This document shows positions 17,088 to 27,087 of a stretch of DNA of 64,000 nucleotides, piece by piece. The translations under genes were made by a program, and so were the position numbers. This DNA comes from Gilliamella apicola (GTDB taxonomy: Bacteria > Pseudomonadota > Gammaproteobacteria > Enterobacterales > Orbaceae): positions 248,001 to 312,000 of the forward strand of contig NZ_CP007445.1 of the NCBI RefSeq assembly GCF_000599985.1. The letters run 5' to 3'. The notes beneath the pieces are model-generated. The model made no database searches and was not told the origin of the DNA. It saw nothing but the letters and a program-made list of their open reading frames with translations. The number at the start of each line of letters is the position of its first letter. Within the stretch, counting starts at the first letter, position 1.

Positions 17088-19552
17088 TGAAATTAATTGG
17101 AATTGTTGGAACAAATGCTCAGGAATCTTATAACCGTATATTATTACAATATATGCAAAAACATTTTGCTAATAAAGCCGAAATTGAAATATTAGAATTG
17201 ATTGATGTGCCAATGTTTAATGAAACAGATGATCAATCTAATAATCCGGTTATTCAGAATTTTAATAATAAAATTATACAAGCAGATGGTGTAATTATTG
17301 CTACTCCAGAACATAATCATTCTATTCCATCAGCACTAAAAAGTATTATTGAATGGCTATCATTTAATTTACATCCATTTGATGGCAAACCAGTGATGAT
17401 TGTAGGTGCTTCTTATGATGTGCAAGGTTCATCAAGAGCACAATTACATCTAAGACAAATACTTGATGCGCCAGGTGTAAATGCCACTGTTATGCCAGGA
17501 TATGAATTTTTGCTTGGACGAGCACATGAAGCATTTGATGAAAAAGGTGATCTCAAATCAGAACGCACTATTGATTTCTTAGATAGTTGTTTTTTCCGTT
17601 TTATTCGCTTTACCCAAGTTGTTAGTTTACTTAATGTTCCAGAGGAAATCTCTTTTGAACCGGGAAGATATTGCGTTACCGCACCAGGTCATAACGGTGA
17701 TTTACCAATGGTGGTTGTATTGTCGAATGATCGTATTGAGTCAATTGATATTGATACTGAAGGTGAATCAGAAGGTATTGCTGATGTGGTATTTAAACGT
17801 ATTCCATCACAAATTCTTGAAGGACAAACTCTTAATGTGGATATTTTATCAGGCGCTTCCGTCACCAGTAATGGTGTGATTGATGGTGTGGCTAAAGCAA
17901 TTAAGATGGCTGGTGCTAATCCTGATGTTTTACGTAAACGACCAAAAGCTCCAAGTGCGATTGATAATAGCGATGTGCAATATGAAACTGATGTGGTTGT
18001 CGTGGGTGCTGGTGGTGCTGGTTTATCCGCTGCAGCAAGTGTTTTACAAGAAGGTAAAAAAGTTATAGTTGTTGAAAAGTTCCCTGCTGTCGGTGGTAAT
18101 ACTGTCCGTACGGGAGGACCAATGAATGCGGCCAATCCTAAATGGCAAAATACGTTTGCTGCTATTGCTGGTGAGAGTCATACTTTACAAGAAATTGCCA
18201 CAATGGATGAGTCGACTATTGATTCTGAATATCTTGATGATTTTAAAATATTAAGACAGCAAATTAATGATTATCTGGCTGAAAATAAAGATAAGACCGG
18301 TTATTTATTTGATTCTGCGTTGTTGCATCGTATCCAAACCTATCTTGGCGGTAAAAGAACTGACCAGTTAGGCAATGTAATTTATGGCCAATACGATTTA
18401 GTTAAAATTTTAACTGATGAAGCGTTAGATTCCGTTAAATGGTTGGAAGATATTGGTGTTGAATTTGATAAATATGATGTGACAATGCCTGTTGGGGCAT
18501 TATGGCGTAGAGGTCATAAACCACTAAAAAGTGAAGGTTATGCTTATGTTTCAGCGTTACAAAAATATGTTGAAGAGCATGGCGGTACAATCATTACTGA
18601 TACTGCAGTAAAAGAGCTAATTGTTGAAAATGGACAAGTTGCAGGAGTGATTGGCAGCGGTTTAAATGGTAAAAAAGTTACTGTGAAAGCTGATGCAGTT
18701 ATTTTAGCTTCTGGTGGTTTTGGTGCTAATACCAAAATGTTAAAAGAATATAATACCTATTGGACAGAAATTGACGATGATATTAAAACATCTAATTCGC
18801 CTGCTATTACTGGCGACGGTATTGTTTTAGGTCAAAGTGTTGGAGCTGATCTCGTTGGTATGGGCTTTTCACAAATGATGCCTGTTTCTGATCCTGAAAC
18901 AGGAGCGTTATTTAGTGGATTACAAGTTCCTCCTCAAAACTTCATTATGGTTAATAAGCAAGGTAGGCGTTTTGTTAATGAGTATGGTAGTCGAGACAAA
19001 CTTACCCAAGCTGCAATTGATAATGGTGGGTTATTTTATTTAATTGCTGATGAAGCAATCAAGAAAACTGCTTATAACACTTCTCAAGAAAAAATTGATA
19101 AACAAATTTCGGCTGGCACATTATTTTGTGCTAATACTTTAGAAGAGTTAGCACAAAAACTGGGTATGGATGCAAACGTCTTCAAACAAACTATAACTAA
19201 TTATAATAGTTATGTTGATGCTGGAAACGATCCTGAATTTGGAAAAGATGTTTTTGATTTAAAAGTCCAAATTCCTCCGTTTTATGCTACACCAAGAAAA
19301 CCAGCTGTTCATCATACTATGGGGGGACTAAGGATTGATACACAAACCCATGTGTTAGATAAATCAGGACAAAAAATTAAAGGCTTATATGCCGCAGGTG
19401 AAGTTGCTGGCGGTATTCATGCCGGTAATAGGCTTGGTGGTAATTCATTAACCGATATTTTTACTTTCGGTCGAATTGCTGGCAAGACTGCATTAAAGGA
19501 TATAAATCTAAGAATGGAGTCTAATAATGGTAAAAGCGAAAAATTATGTTAA
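17087..19552 (+). CDS. three-domain flavoenzyme: FMN reductase + covalent-FMN domain + fumarate-reductase-like FAD domain (probable NAD(P)H:2-enoate reductase)
   Basis: 821 residues, soluble, no signal peptide. An NAD(P)H:FMN reductase domain spans 1-185. An FMN_bind domain spans about 195-285, with the flavinylation motif SGASVTS whose Thr260 is the likely ApbE target. A FAD-dependent fumarate/urocanate-reductase-type domain runs from about 298 to 815, with the dinucleotide motif [13 protein letters not shown] near 305. Compared by eye with Shewanella fumarate reductase, the catalytic Arg is kept (Arg636 in SRDK). The first carboxylate-binding pair is also kept (His742/743 in HHTMGG and Arg782 in NRLGGNS). 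The second carboxylate site is changed: Met598 stands where His365 is, and Gly611/Leu612 where Thr377/Glu378 are. A monocarboxylic enoate such as acrylate or a cinnamate is therefore likelier than fumarate (inference). Electrons would run NAD(P)H to FMN to covalent FMN to FAD. Confidence 0.8.
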   Translation: MKLIGIVGTNAQESYNRILLQYMQKHFANKAEIEILELIDVPMFNETDDQSNNPVIQNFNNKIIQADGVIIATPEHNHSIPSALKSIIEWLSFNLHPFDGKPVMIVGASYDVQGSSRAQLHLRQILDAPGVNATVMPGYEFLLGRAHEAFDEKGDLKSERTIDFLDSCFFRFIRFTQVVSLLNVPEEISFEPGRYCVTAPGHNGDLPMVVVLSNDRIESIDIDTEGESEGIADVVFKRIPSQILEGQTLNVDILSGASVTSNGVIDGVAKAIKMAGANPDVLRKRPKAPSAIDNSDVQYETDVVVVGAGGAGLSAAASVLQEGKKVIVVEKFPAVGGNTVRTGGPMNAANPKWQNTFAAIAGESHTLQEIATMDESTIDSEYLDDFKILRQQINDYLAENKDKTGYLFDSALLHRIQTYLGGKRTDQLGNVIYGQYDLVKILTDEALDSVKWLEDIGVEFDKYDVTMPVGALWRRGHKPLKSEGYAYVSALQKYVEEHGGTIITDTAVKELIVENGQVAGVIGSGLNGKKVTVKADAVILASGGFGANTKMLKEYNTYWTEIDDDIKTSNSPAITGDGIVLGQSVGADLVGMGFSQMMPVSDPETGALFSGLQVPPQNFIMVNKQGRRFVNEYGSRDKLTQAAIDNGGLFYLIADEAIKKTAYNTSQEKIDKQISAGTLFCANTLEELAQKLGMDANVFKQTITNYNSYVDAGNDPEFGKDVFDLKVQIPPFYATPRKPAVHHTMGGLRIDTQTHVLDKSGQKIKGLYAAGEVAGGIHAGNRLGGNSLTDIFTFGRIAGKTALKDINLRMESNNGKSEKLC

Positions 19553-20753
19553 CAGATGGATTATTCTAGTTGCATCAACATCAATATTACTTTGTACTGG
19601 TGCTATTTATGCCTTTAGTGTTTTTGCAGGACCGTTAAGTATTGCAAAAAATTGGAGTATGTCAGATGTTATGATTGCATTTGGCATAAATTCAGCCGTT
19701 GGACCAATTCCTATGATATTAGGTGGTTTTTTAACGGATAAAGGTTTAGCTAAATGGTCTAGTGTTATTGGTGGTTTGTTGTTTGGGCTTGGGTTTTATC
19801 TGAGTGGTTATGTGACCAGTCCTTTGATGCTTTATATTACTTATGGTCTATTAAGTGGTTTTGGACAAGGATTAGCTTATTCAGGTTGCTTAAGTAATAC
19901 AATTAAATTCTTTCCAGATAAACGTGGACTTGCATCAGGCATTATTACTGCCGGTATGGGAGGTGCAGCAATTATTGCTGCACCAATCGGTAACTATTTG
20001 ATTGAAAGTTTTGATGTGCTGTATGCATTTAAAATTTTAGGTTGTACCTATATCGTGGTTGTTATGGTTGCTAGTTTTTTTATCAAAGTGGCACCAGCCA
20101 ATTACCAACCTGAAGGTTGGGTTCAAGCAAACAGTCAACAAAGTAAACCTATTATTAATAAAAACTGGCAAGAGATGTTAAAAACGCCATATTTTTATCT
20201 AATTTTCTTTATGTTAGGTACTGGCGCTTTTTCCGGATTGATGATTGCTTCAAATGCTTCTGGTATTGGACAAAATATGTTTGGATTAACATCTGCCCTT
20301 GCTGCTTTTTATGTCAGTTTATATTCATTAAGTAATTGTGCTGGGCGAGTAGTATGGGGCACTGTATCAGATAAATTAGGAAGAAATAAAACATTAGATA
20401 TTATCTTTTCGGTAATTATATTTGCTTTTATTTCGTTTTTATTTATTCCATCACAAGCAGGATTTGCCATTGGGATAATCGCACTTGGCTTATGTTTTGG
20501 AGGCGTAATGGGTGTTTTCCCACCAATGGTGATGGAAAATTATGGTCCTATCAACCAAGGTGTAAACTATGGCATCATCTTTGTTGGTTACTCTTCAGCT
20601 GCATTTTTTGCACCAAAACTAACTGCTGATATTCTAGTCAATAATGATGGTGATTATACTAAAGCATTTTATATTGCAATTGCGGTGGCGCTTTTGGGGC
20701 TAATATTAAATCTTATTTATAAACAGATTAAAAAAACAAGAATGCAAAATTAA
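19527..20753 (+). CDS. MFS transporter, oxalate/formate-antiporter (OFA, YhjX-like) family
   Basis: A 408-residue carrier with twelve predicted helices. The first carries [13 protein letters not shown], a hallmark of the OFA group, and there is the MFS loop [16 protein letters not shown] near 270. It starts 26 bases inside the flavoenzyme gene, with GGAG seven bases before ATG, so the two are translationally coupled. Members move small carboxylates. Here the likely job is import of the reductase substrate or exchange with its reduced product (inference). It closes the operon and is followed by a terminator. Confidence 0.8.
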   Translation: MVKAKNYVNRWIILVASTSILLCTGAIYAFSVFAGPLSIAKNWSMSDVMIAFGINSAVGPIPMILGGFLTDKGLAKWSSVIGGLLFGLGFYLSGYVTSPLMLYITYGLLSGFGQGLAYSGCLSNTIKFFPDKRGLASGIITAGMGGAAIIAAPIGNYLIESFDVLYAFKILGCTYIVVVMVASFFIKVAPANYQPEGWVQANSQQSKPIINKNWQEMLKTPYFYLIFFMLGTGAFSGLMIASNASGIGQNMFGLTSALAAFYVSLYSLSNCAGRVVWGTVSDKLGRNKTLDIIFSVIIFAFISFLFIPSQAGFAIGIIALGLCFGGVMGVFPPMVMENYGPINQGVNYGIIFVGYSSAAFFAPKLTADILVNNDGDYTKAFYIAIAVALLGLILNLIYKQIKKTRMQN

Positions 20754-20775
20754 GTTATTTTTGTTATAAAAAATG

Positions 20776-20805
20776 AAAGGCGTAATGTATCACGCCTTTT
20801 ATTTT
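20776..20805. terminator. bidirectional terminator
   Basis: Stem AAAGGCGT (20776-20783) / ACGCCTTT (20792-20799), eight-base loop, followed by TTATTTTAT. It sits between the convergent OFA carrier and aroB genes. Confidence 0.8.
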
Positions 20806-20841
20806 ATAATAGAAATATTTAATGTTATTAAAAATAGAGAT

Positions 20842-21921
20842 TTAAACTCGTTGTATAGATTCAAATACTATTTCTTTTTCAATTCTATCAATAATTTCAG
20901 CATGTCCAATTTTAGTTGGTATTACTAGGCGTAATTGTCCTGATAGGACTTTTTTATCTCGCATCATATGTGGAAGGTAAGATTCTATGGACATTTGTTT
21001 AGGTCTTATTACAGGAAGTTTAGCCTTAATCAATAAGTTTTTTATACGATCAATATCATTATCTGTTAATTTATTTAATAATTTAGCGGTTTGAGCTGCC
21101 ATGAGTATACCAACACTGATAGCTTCACCATGTAACCAATTGCCATATCCAAGTTCAGCCTCAATTGCATGCCCATAAGTATGGCCTAGATTTAATATAG
21201 CGCGCATATCTTGTTCAGTTTCATCAGCTGCAACTATTTGGGCTTTAAGTTGGCAACAGCGATAAATACAGTAACTGAGTGCTTTGACATCTAGATTGAG
21301 TAATTCTTCAATGTGTATTTCTAACCAATTAAAGAAATCTTCATCTAAAATAATTCCATATTTTATGACTTCAGCCAGACCTGCGGAGAATTCACGTTGC
21401 GGTAGAGTTTTTAGGCAGTTTAAATCAATAACAACTGATTGAGGTTGATAAAAGGCACCAATCATATTTTTGCCTAATGGATGGTTAATAGCTGTTTTAC
21501 CGCCGACTGAAGAATCAACTTGGGATAATAGTGTTGTAGGTACTTGAATAAACTTAATTCCTCGTTGGTATGCCGATGCCGCAAAACCTGCAACATCACC
21601 AATTACACCACCACCTAAAGCAATGAGTATGCTGTTACGTGTATGATTATTAGCAAGCAAAGCAGTTAAAATAGTATTCCATGTTTCCATGGTTTTATAT
21701 TTTTCTCCATCTGGAACAATAATGGAATCCGTTTTCACACCATTCTTTTCTAGCATATCAATTAATGGTTGTAAATAAAGTGGAGCAATAGTTTTATTGG
21801 TAGCGATTAACACGCGCTGACCTGCCTGAAGTTTAAAATGGTGGAATTCATTTAATAAATTTTCACCAATAATTATAGGATAACTACGTTTGGATAGTGC
21901 CACATTTAAAGTTTTTTGCAT
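20842..21921 (-). CDS. aroB: 3-dehydroquinate synthase
   Basis: A 359-residue NAD-dependent enzyme of the second shikimate step. Motifs: [11 protein letters not shown] near 76, [14 protein letters not shown] near 103, [20 protein letters not shown] near 126, and the zinc/active-site regions EVIKYG near 190 and [11 protein letters not shown] near 246. The ATG at 21921 was chosen over 21942. It aligns with the family N-terminus and has GGAAA upstream. Here it stands alone, unlike the aroKB order of enterobacteria. With aroF it gives the window two steps of aromatic synthesis. Confidence 0.95.
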   Translation of the reverse strand: MQKTLNVALSKRSYPIIIGENLLNEFHHFKLQAGQRVLIATNKTIAPLYLQPLIDMLEKNGVKTDSIIVPDGEKYKTMETWNTILTALLANNHTRNSILIALGGGVIGDVAGFAASAYQRGIKFIQVPTTLLSQVDSSVGGKTAINHPLGKNMIGAFYQPQSVVIDLNCLKTLPQREFSAGLAEVIKYGIILDEDFFNWLEIHIEELLNLDVKALSYCIYRCCQLKAQIVAADETEQDMRAILNLGHTYGHAIEAELGYGNWLHGEAISVGILMAAQTAKLLNKLTDNDIDRIKNLLIKAKLPVIRPKQMSIESYLPHMMRDKKVLSGQLRLVIPTKIGHAEIIDRIEKEIVFESIQRV

Positions 21922-21971
21922 AATAATTTCCAGTCCAGTCAAAGCTAATTTATTACTTCATGTTAACGATA

Positions 21972-22020
21972 AAAAAGTGGCAGCGCAACTTAGAATCATT
22001 TAAACTTAACGCCACTTTTT
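21972..22020. promoter_or_regulatory. long-loop inverted repeat between aroB and nadE
   Basis: A perfect ten-base stem AAAAAGTGGC (21972-21981) / GCCACTTTTT (22011-22020) around a 29-base loop that contains AACTTA twice. It ends 21 bases before the nadE start and lies between two divergent genes. It would read as a terminator-like hairpin from either side. An attenuator or a regulator site are both possible. Confidence 0.45.
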
Positions 22021-22041
22021 ATTTGTAATTTTAAATTTTAT

Positions 22042-23646
22042 ATGTCTTTATCTACTGTTTTAGCACAAAAGAATTGGCGAGTTGGCGATATAGAAGGTAA
22101 TACTGAACAAATTGTTGAGTTAATACATTGCCATTCATCTAATGATCTTATTATTTTTTCGGAACTTGCTATCTGCGGTTATCCACCAGAAGATTTAATT
22201 TATCGTGCTGATTTTAAAGAACGGTGTGAAAAAGCACTATTTTTAGTTCAACAGGCAAGTACTGGTTGTGCTGTAATTATCGGTCACCCACATTGGCAAG
22301 ACGGACATATCTTTAATGCATTATCTTTTTTTTATGAAGGAAAGTTATTAACACGATATCACAAACAACAGCTACCTAATTATGATGTTTTTGATGAGAG
22401 ACGTTATTTTACTGCAGATAATCAAAGTTGTATCATCGATTTTAAAGGTAAAAGAATTGGCTTATTAATCTGTGAAGATCTTTGGAAAAATGATCCTATC
22501 GATCAAATTAGTGCTCAGAATGCAGATTTAGTAATAACTATTAACGCATCTCCTTATGATTATGAAAAACAGCAGCGTCGACGCGCTTTAATCAAAGCCC
22601 ATGCTATTCGAACCCGATTACCTATTATTTATGTTAATCAAGTTGGTGGTCAAGATGAACTTGTTTTTGATGGTGGGTCTTTTGTTTGCAATGAATATGG
22701 TGATATTGTTTGCCAACTAAAATCGTTTGTAGAACAAGTTACTTGTTTTGAATTAGGAGTACCTAACCAAACTACTATTGCTGAAGATGAAAATCATCCT
22801 TTAGAGTCAGTATATGATGCATTGGTACTTGCAACACGTGATTATATTACCAAAAATGGTTTTCAAGGCGCAGTATTGGGTCTTTCTGGTGGTATTGATT
22901 CAGCGTTAACACTAGCTATTGCGGTTGATGCACTAGGCAAAGATAAGGTGCAAGCTGTTATGATGCCATTTCGTTATACGGCTGACATTAGTATTGCTGA
23001 TGCCAAAGAAGAAGCTGAAATATTAGGCGTGGAATTTGATATTATTTCGATCGAACCAATGTTTGATGCGTTTATGTCATCTTTAAAACCTATGTTTGCA
23101 GGGACACAAAAAGATACTACCGAGGAAAATTTACAAGCACGTTGTCGTGGCGTTATTTTAATGGCTTTATCTAATAAAAGACGACGCCTAGTATTAACAA
23201 CTGGTAATAAAAGTGAGATGTCAGTAGGTTATGCTACGCTTTATGGTGATATGGCTGGAGGCTTTGATGTGCTTAAAGATGTACCTAAAACTATGGTGTT
23301 TGCATTATCAAAATATCGAAATACCCGTTCATATGTTATTCCTGAAAGGGTAATTACACGTCCGCCTTCAGCTGAATTGGCTCCAGATCAGAAAGACGAA
23401 GATAGTTTACCGCCATATGATATTTTAGATGGAATATTGAGTGGTTATGTTGAGCAAGATCTTTCTGTTGGACAGCTTATTGAGCAAGGTTATGATGAAA
23501 TTACAGTTAGACGTGTTATTAAATTGGTTGACATTAATGAGTATAAACGACGTCAGTCAGCTGTTGGCCCAAAAATCACAATACGTAATTTTGGAAAAGG
23601 TAGACGTTATCCAATAACATCTGCATTTGGATTTAAAAATTGGTGA
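22042..23646 (+). CDS. nadE: glutamine-dependent NAD+ synthetase
   Basis: A 534-residue two-domain enzyme that amidates deamido-NAD with ammonia released from glutamine. The N-terminal nitrilase-type glutaminase has the triad Glu41 (FSELAICGYPPEDL), Lys108 (YHKQQLPN) and Cys144 (LLICEDLW). The C-terminal synthetase has the ATP loop SGGIDS near 282-287, and TTGNKSEMSVGYATLYGDMAGGFD. This is the long glutamine-using type, unlike the short ammonia-using NadE of E. coli. glnB follows 23 bases later, so they are probably cotranscribed. Upstream lies a ten-base-stem hairpin. Confidence 0.93.
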   Translation: MSLSTVLAQKNWRVGDIEGNTEQIVELIHCHSSNDLIIFSELAICGYPPEDLIYRADFKERCEKALFLVQQASTGCAVIIGHPHWQDGHIFNALSFFYEGKLLTRYHKQQLPNYDVFDERRYFTADNQSCIIDFKGKRIGLLICEDLWKNDPIDQISAQNADLVITINASPYDYEKQQRRRALIKAHAIRTRLPIIYVNQVGGQDELVFDGGSFVCNEYGDIVCQLKSFVEQVTCFELGVPNQTTIAEDENHPLESVYDALVLATRDYITKNGFQGAVLGLSGGIDSALTLAIAVDALGKDKVQAVMMPFRYTADISIADAKEEAEILGVEFDIISIEPMFDAFMSSLKPMFAGTQKDTTEENLQARCRGVILMALSNKRRRLVLTTGNKSEMSVGYATLYGDMAGGFDVLKDVPKTMVFALSKYRNTRSYVIPERVITRPPSAELAPDQKDEDSLPPYDILDGILSGYVEQDLSVGQLIEQGYDEITVRRVIKLVDINEYKRRQSAVGPKITIRNFGKGRRYPITSAFGFKNW

Positions 23647-23657
23647 TCTTGAATTGA

Positions 23658-24008
<351 letters not shown>

Positions 24009-24014
24009 TTAAAT

Positions 24015-24638
24015 TTATTTGATATCAGGTCGTTCTTGTTTAAGTAATTCTACAGTGACAATACCTTGAATTGAACAAATTAGCAGGTTCATATTTGCTC
24101 CTTTTTCAAGTAATAGTAACTTTTCAGTTGTATCAGGTGCAGGAATGGTTTTTACACCAACTACTGTACCGGTATTTTCATTCCACACATGTATTTCATC
24201 ATTGATATTACGAATCATAGGATTAGCAATATACAGCAAATTGTCTTCCATATTTTTCCAATCAATGAAATTCAATGTTTCTTTAATTTGGTTAATATCA
24301 TTGTCAATAATAAAGCCCCAAAAATAATATTTTCCCATTTTTCCTAGATCCATAGCACTATCGTAATAGCCTTTAATTGTTAAATTTTTATAAGTCATAG
24401 GAATTTTGAAATAAGTATAATTTTTATTGGTATCTGTACGATTTTCGACAGAAATGTAAGCTTTATTCTTATCAAAAGTTTGGATATTTGTATATTTTTG
24501 TAATTCACTTTTATTAGCATAAACTTCTTTGAAAAAATTAGGATTACAAAGAGTCAATGATTGTATTAATGTAAATTTATCTGCAGTAGCAACAGATGAA
24601 TAGAATAAAATAAACAAAATAACAGCAATTTTGACCAT
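24015..24638 (-). CDS. small secreted protein, unknown function
   Basis: 207 residues counted from ATG 24638, which begins a clear signal peptide (MVKIAVILFILFYSSVATA, cut before DKF). The longer frame to 24716 only adds an unlikely extension. The mature part is about 188 residues, hydrophilic, with a single Cys pair (CNP near 33 and CSI near 188 of the precursor) and several aromatic-rich strands such as KGYYDSAMDLGKMGKYYFWGF. A periplasmic location is expected. It converges on glnB with a six-base gap. I do not recognise the family; the frame and signal peptide make a real gene likely. Confidence 0.6.
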   Translation of the reverse strand: MVKIAVILFILFYSSVATADKFTLIQSLTLCNPNFFKEVYANKSELQKYTNIQTFDKNKAYISVENRTDTNKNYTYFKIPMTYKNLTIKGYYDSAMDLGKMGKYYFWGFIIDNDINQIKETLNFIDWKNMEDNLLYIANPMIRNINDEIHVWNENTGTVVGVKTIPAPDTTEKLLLLEKGANMNLLICSIQGIVTVELLKQERPDIK

Positions 24639-24974
24639 GTTAATGTGAATTGACAATAATTGAAACCATATAATTCTTAGTATGCTGATTGTATAATTTT
24701 TACAACATAATAACAATGTTAAAGCATCTTTTCTTTTTAAAGAATTATTAAGATTTGTTTATTTATACTTAGTTTTATATTAGATACTAATATTAGAATA
24801 TATAAATATATTTTATCAAGTATTAATCTAATTTATGTTTATTTATGGAAGATAGATCCCAAAATTATGAATTTATTAAAAAAACAGTTTGATTATTGAA
24901 CTATTTACTATAACTTAAGCTAAGTAGTAAGTTGTATATGTTATTAAATTAATTAAGTTAAGTGGAGATAAATT

Positions 24975-25589
24975 ATGAGTTCAACATTTGCAAATAAAAT
25001 CCTTAAGGATTTATCTTCCTTTGATGATATTTCAATCAAAACATTTTTTGGGGGATTTAGTATTAATTGCAAAGGAGTAATGTTCGGTTGGATTGGTGAA
25101 CAAGAGTTTTATTTAAGAGGTCATTCACATTATCGATCGGTTTTTATTGAATTGGGGATGACAACTTTAACCTTACCTTCAGGTATTTCGACAAAATCCT
25201 TAGATTATTACAAGGTAGGAGATGAATTATTTGAGGATTTACAAACATTTCATTCCATGGTTAAAATGGTTATTAAATATGCTCAGTTAGAACAAGATGA
25301 GAAGCTCAAATTAAAAAAGCAGCGAATTAAAACACTTCCCAATATAACACTCTCATTAGAAAAACTATTATTTAGTGTTGGTATTACCAATATAGAAATA
25401 TTTTATAAGGTAGGATATTTAGAAGCATATTACAGGATGAAAAATAAGAATACTCGTATTTCGGGTAATGTTTTATTTATTTTATATGGCTCATTGAATC
25501 ATCGTCATGTTGCTTCGTTATCTAAAGCAACTAAAAAACAGATTGAATTAACATACGAAGATTTTTTAAAAAACAAAAATGAAAATTAA
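24975..25589 (+). CDS. sxy: competence regulator Sxy/TfoX family
   Basis: A 204-residue protein with TfoX N-domain (about 12-95; FGGFSINCKGVMFGWIGEQEFYLRG) and C-domain (about 112-195; LPNITLSLEKLLFSVGITNIEIFYKVG, ending ALYGSL-type NVLFILYGSLNHRHVASLS). Length matches E. coli Sxy (209). Sxy works with CRP at CRP-S sites to turn on DNA-uptake genes. It is a single-gene unit with an untranslated stretch of about 250 bases before it. In Haemophilus the sxy leader folds and limits translation; I could not establish such a fold here. GGAG lies eight bases before the ATG. Confidence 0.85.
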   Translation: MSSTFANKILKDLSSFDDISIKTFFGGFSINCKGVMFGWIGEQEFYLRGHSHYRSVFIELGMTTLTLPSGISTKSLDYYKVGDELFEDLQTFHSMVKMVIKYAQLEQDEKLKLKKQRIKTLPNITLSLEKLLFSVGITNIEIFYKVGYLEAYYRMKNKNTRISGNVLFILYGSLNHRHVASLSKATKKQIELTYEDFLKNKNEN

Positions 25590-25624
25590 TTATTTAATTT
25601 TTAATTAATCTATTAATTTTGTTA

Positions 25625-25665
25625 ACAGTTATCTTAATTATAGTTAATATTATTAAGATAACTGT
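25625..25665. terminator. 12-base inverted repeat after sxy
   Basis: ACAGTTATCTTA / TAAGATAACTGT is perfect, with a 17-base loop. It lies between the convergent sxy and rhlB genes. It has low GC and no T-run, so it may terminate weakly in both directions. Confidence 0.45.
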
Positions 25666-25703
25666 ATATGAGATAATAATATATGCAAAATCTATATTAT
25701 TTA

Positions 25704-26933
25704 TTATGTGGATGATCTTCTACGTGGTGCTCGTTTAAAAGTTTTTGGCGTGGGTAAATCAACTAATAATGCAGATGGATCATATTGACTAACAGGAATA
25801 GTATGATCAATTGCTTTTTCAATTGCTGGCAAATTTTGAGAATAACGTTCACAAGCAAGTGAAATTGAGTAACCTTCAGCCCCTGCACGCCCAGTTCTTC
25901 CAATTCTATGGCGGTAGTCATCACAATCATCAGGTAGATCATAATTAAAAACATGGGTAACATCAGGAATATGTAAACCACGTGCGGCAACATCCGTTGC
26001 GACTAAAATATCTAGATCACCTCGAGTAAATTGTTCTAAAATTGATAAGCGTTTTTTCTGAGCAATATCACCTGTTAATAGTCCTACACGATGACCATCT
26101 GCAATTAAATGTCGCCATATTTTTTCACAGGCAACTTTAGTGTTAGCAAATACGATGCAGCGATCTGGCCATTCTTCTTCAATAAGTGTTTGTAGTAATG
26201 CAAGTTTATCTTCATTAGATGGAAAAAATAGCTCTTCTTTGATTCGGTGGCCAATTTTTTGCTCAGGCTCAACCTCAACATATTGTGGATTATTCATATG
26301 CTCAAAAGCTAATTCACGTACATTATGTGTTAATGTTGCAGAAAATAACATTGTCAATCGTTTTGAAGGAGGAGACATATGTTTAAAAATCCAACGGACA
26401 TCACGAATAAATCCTAAGTCAAACATACGATCAGCTTCATCCAAAACGGCAACCTGAATTGCTTCTAAATTTATATAATTTTGTTTGGCATAGTCAATTA
26501 ACCGTCCCGTGGTAGCAATTAAAATATCTACGCCAGCTGATAACATTTTTAATTGTTTATCATAACCATCACCACCGAAAGCTAACCCTAACTTAAGACC
26601 AGTTTCTTCAGATAGTACTTCTGCATCGTGATAAATTTGTACCACAAGTTCTCGAGTTGGCGCTATAATAATTGCTCGAGGTTGGTTTGCTTTATGATCT
26701 GGTAATGGCTCATGATTTAATAAATGATTAAATGTTGAGGCCAAAAAAGCAATGGTTTTACCTGTTCCTGTCTGTCCTTGCCCAGCTATATCAATTCCAT
26801 TTGTTGTTAACGGTAATGTTTGTTCTTGAATTGGCGTGCAATAAGTAAAGCCTTTCTTATCAAGTGCTTTTATCACTAGCGGATGTAATGGGAATTGACT
26901 AAAAGTTGTTTTGGTAAGATAAGATGGAATCAT
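25704..26933 (-). CDS. rhlB: ATP-dependent RNA helicase RhlB
   Basis: A 409-residue DEAD-box helicase. Motifs in order: GFTYCTPIQ (Q motif), [10 protein letters not shown] (I), PTRELVVQ (Ia), TTGRLID (Ib), LDEADRMF (II), FSATL (III), FANTK (IV), [12 protein letters not shown] (V) and [10 protein letters not shown] (VI). Side stretches such as [16 protein letters not shown] and [15 protein letters not shown] match RhlB specifically. The C-terminal basic tail (PRRRSST) is shorter than in E. coli. The ATG at 26933 is preferred to the TTG at 26957. RhlB is the helicase of the RNA degradosome. Divergent from trxA, as in E. coli. Confidence 0.95.
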   Translation of the reverse strand: MIPSYLTKTTFSQFPLHPLVIKALDKKGFTYCTPIQEQTLPLTTNGIDIAGQGQTGTGKTIAFLASTFNHLLNHEPLPDHKANQPRAIIIAPTRELVVQIYHDAEVLSEETGLKLGLAFGGDGYDKQLKMLSAGVDILIATTGRLIDYAKQNYINLEAIQVAVLDEADRMFDLGFIRDVRWIFKHMSPPSKRLTMLFSATLTHNVRELAFEHMNNPQYVEVEPEQKIGHRIKEELFFPSNEDKLALLQTLIEEEWPDRCIVFANTKVACEKIWRHLIADGHRVGLLTGDIAQKKRLSILEQFTRGDLDILVATDVAARGLHIPDVTHVFNYDLPDDCDDYRHRIGRTGRAGAEGYSISLACERYSQNLPAIEKAIDHTIPVSQYDPSALLVDLPTPKTFKRAPRRRSST

Positions 26934-27087
26934 TGTGGTTTCAAATGTAATTATCAAAGTCTAAGAATTATAGCATATTAGTCATATAGACATCACTAAT
27001 AATTATGCTCTATTATACTAATTGCTAGTATAAAAATGGAAAATTTATTAATATTATAAATATAAATATTTATTGGGGGATAACCAA

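Noticed and set aside
17689-18135. 148-codon minus-strand frame inside the flavoenzyme gene
   Set aside because: Antisense to a clearly coding frame; composition (Ala/Pro/Thr-rich) is typical of a mirrored frame.
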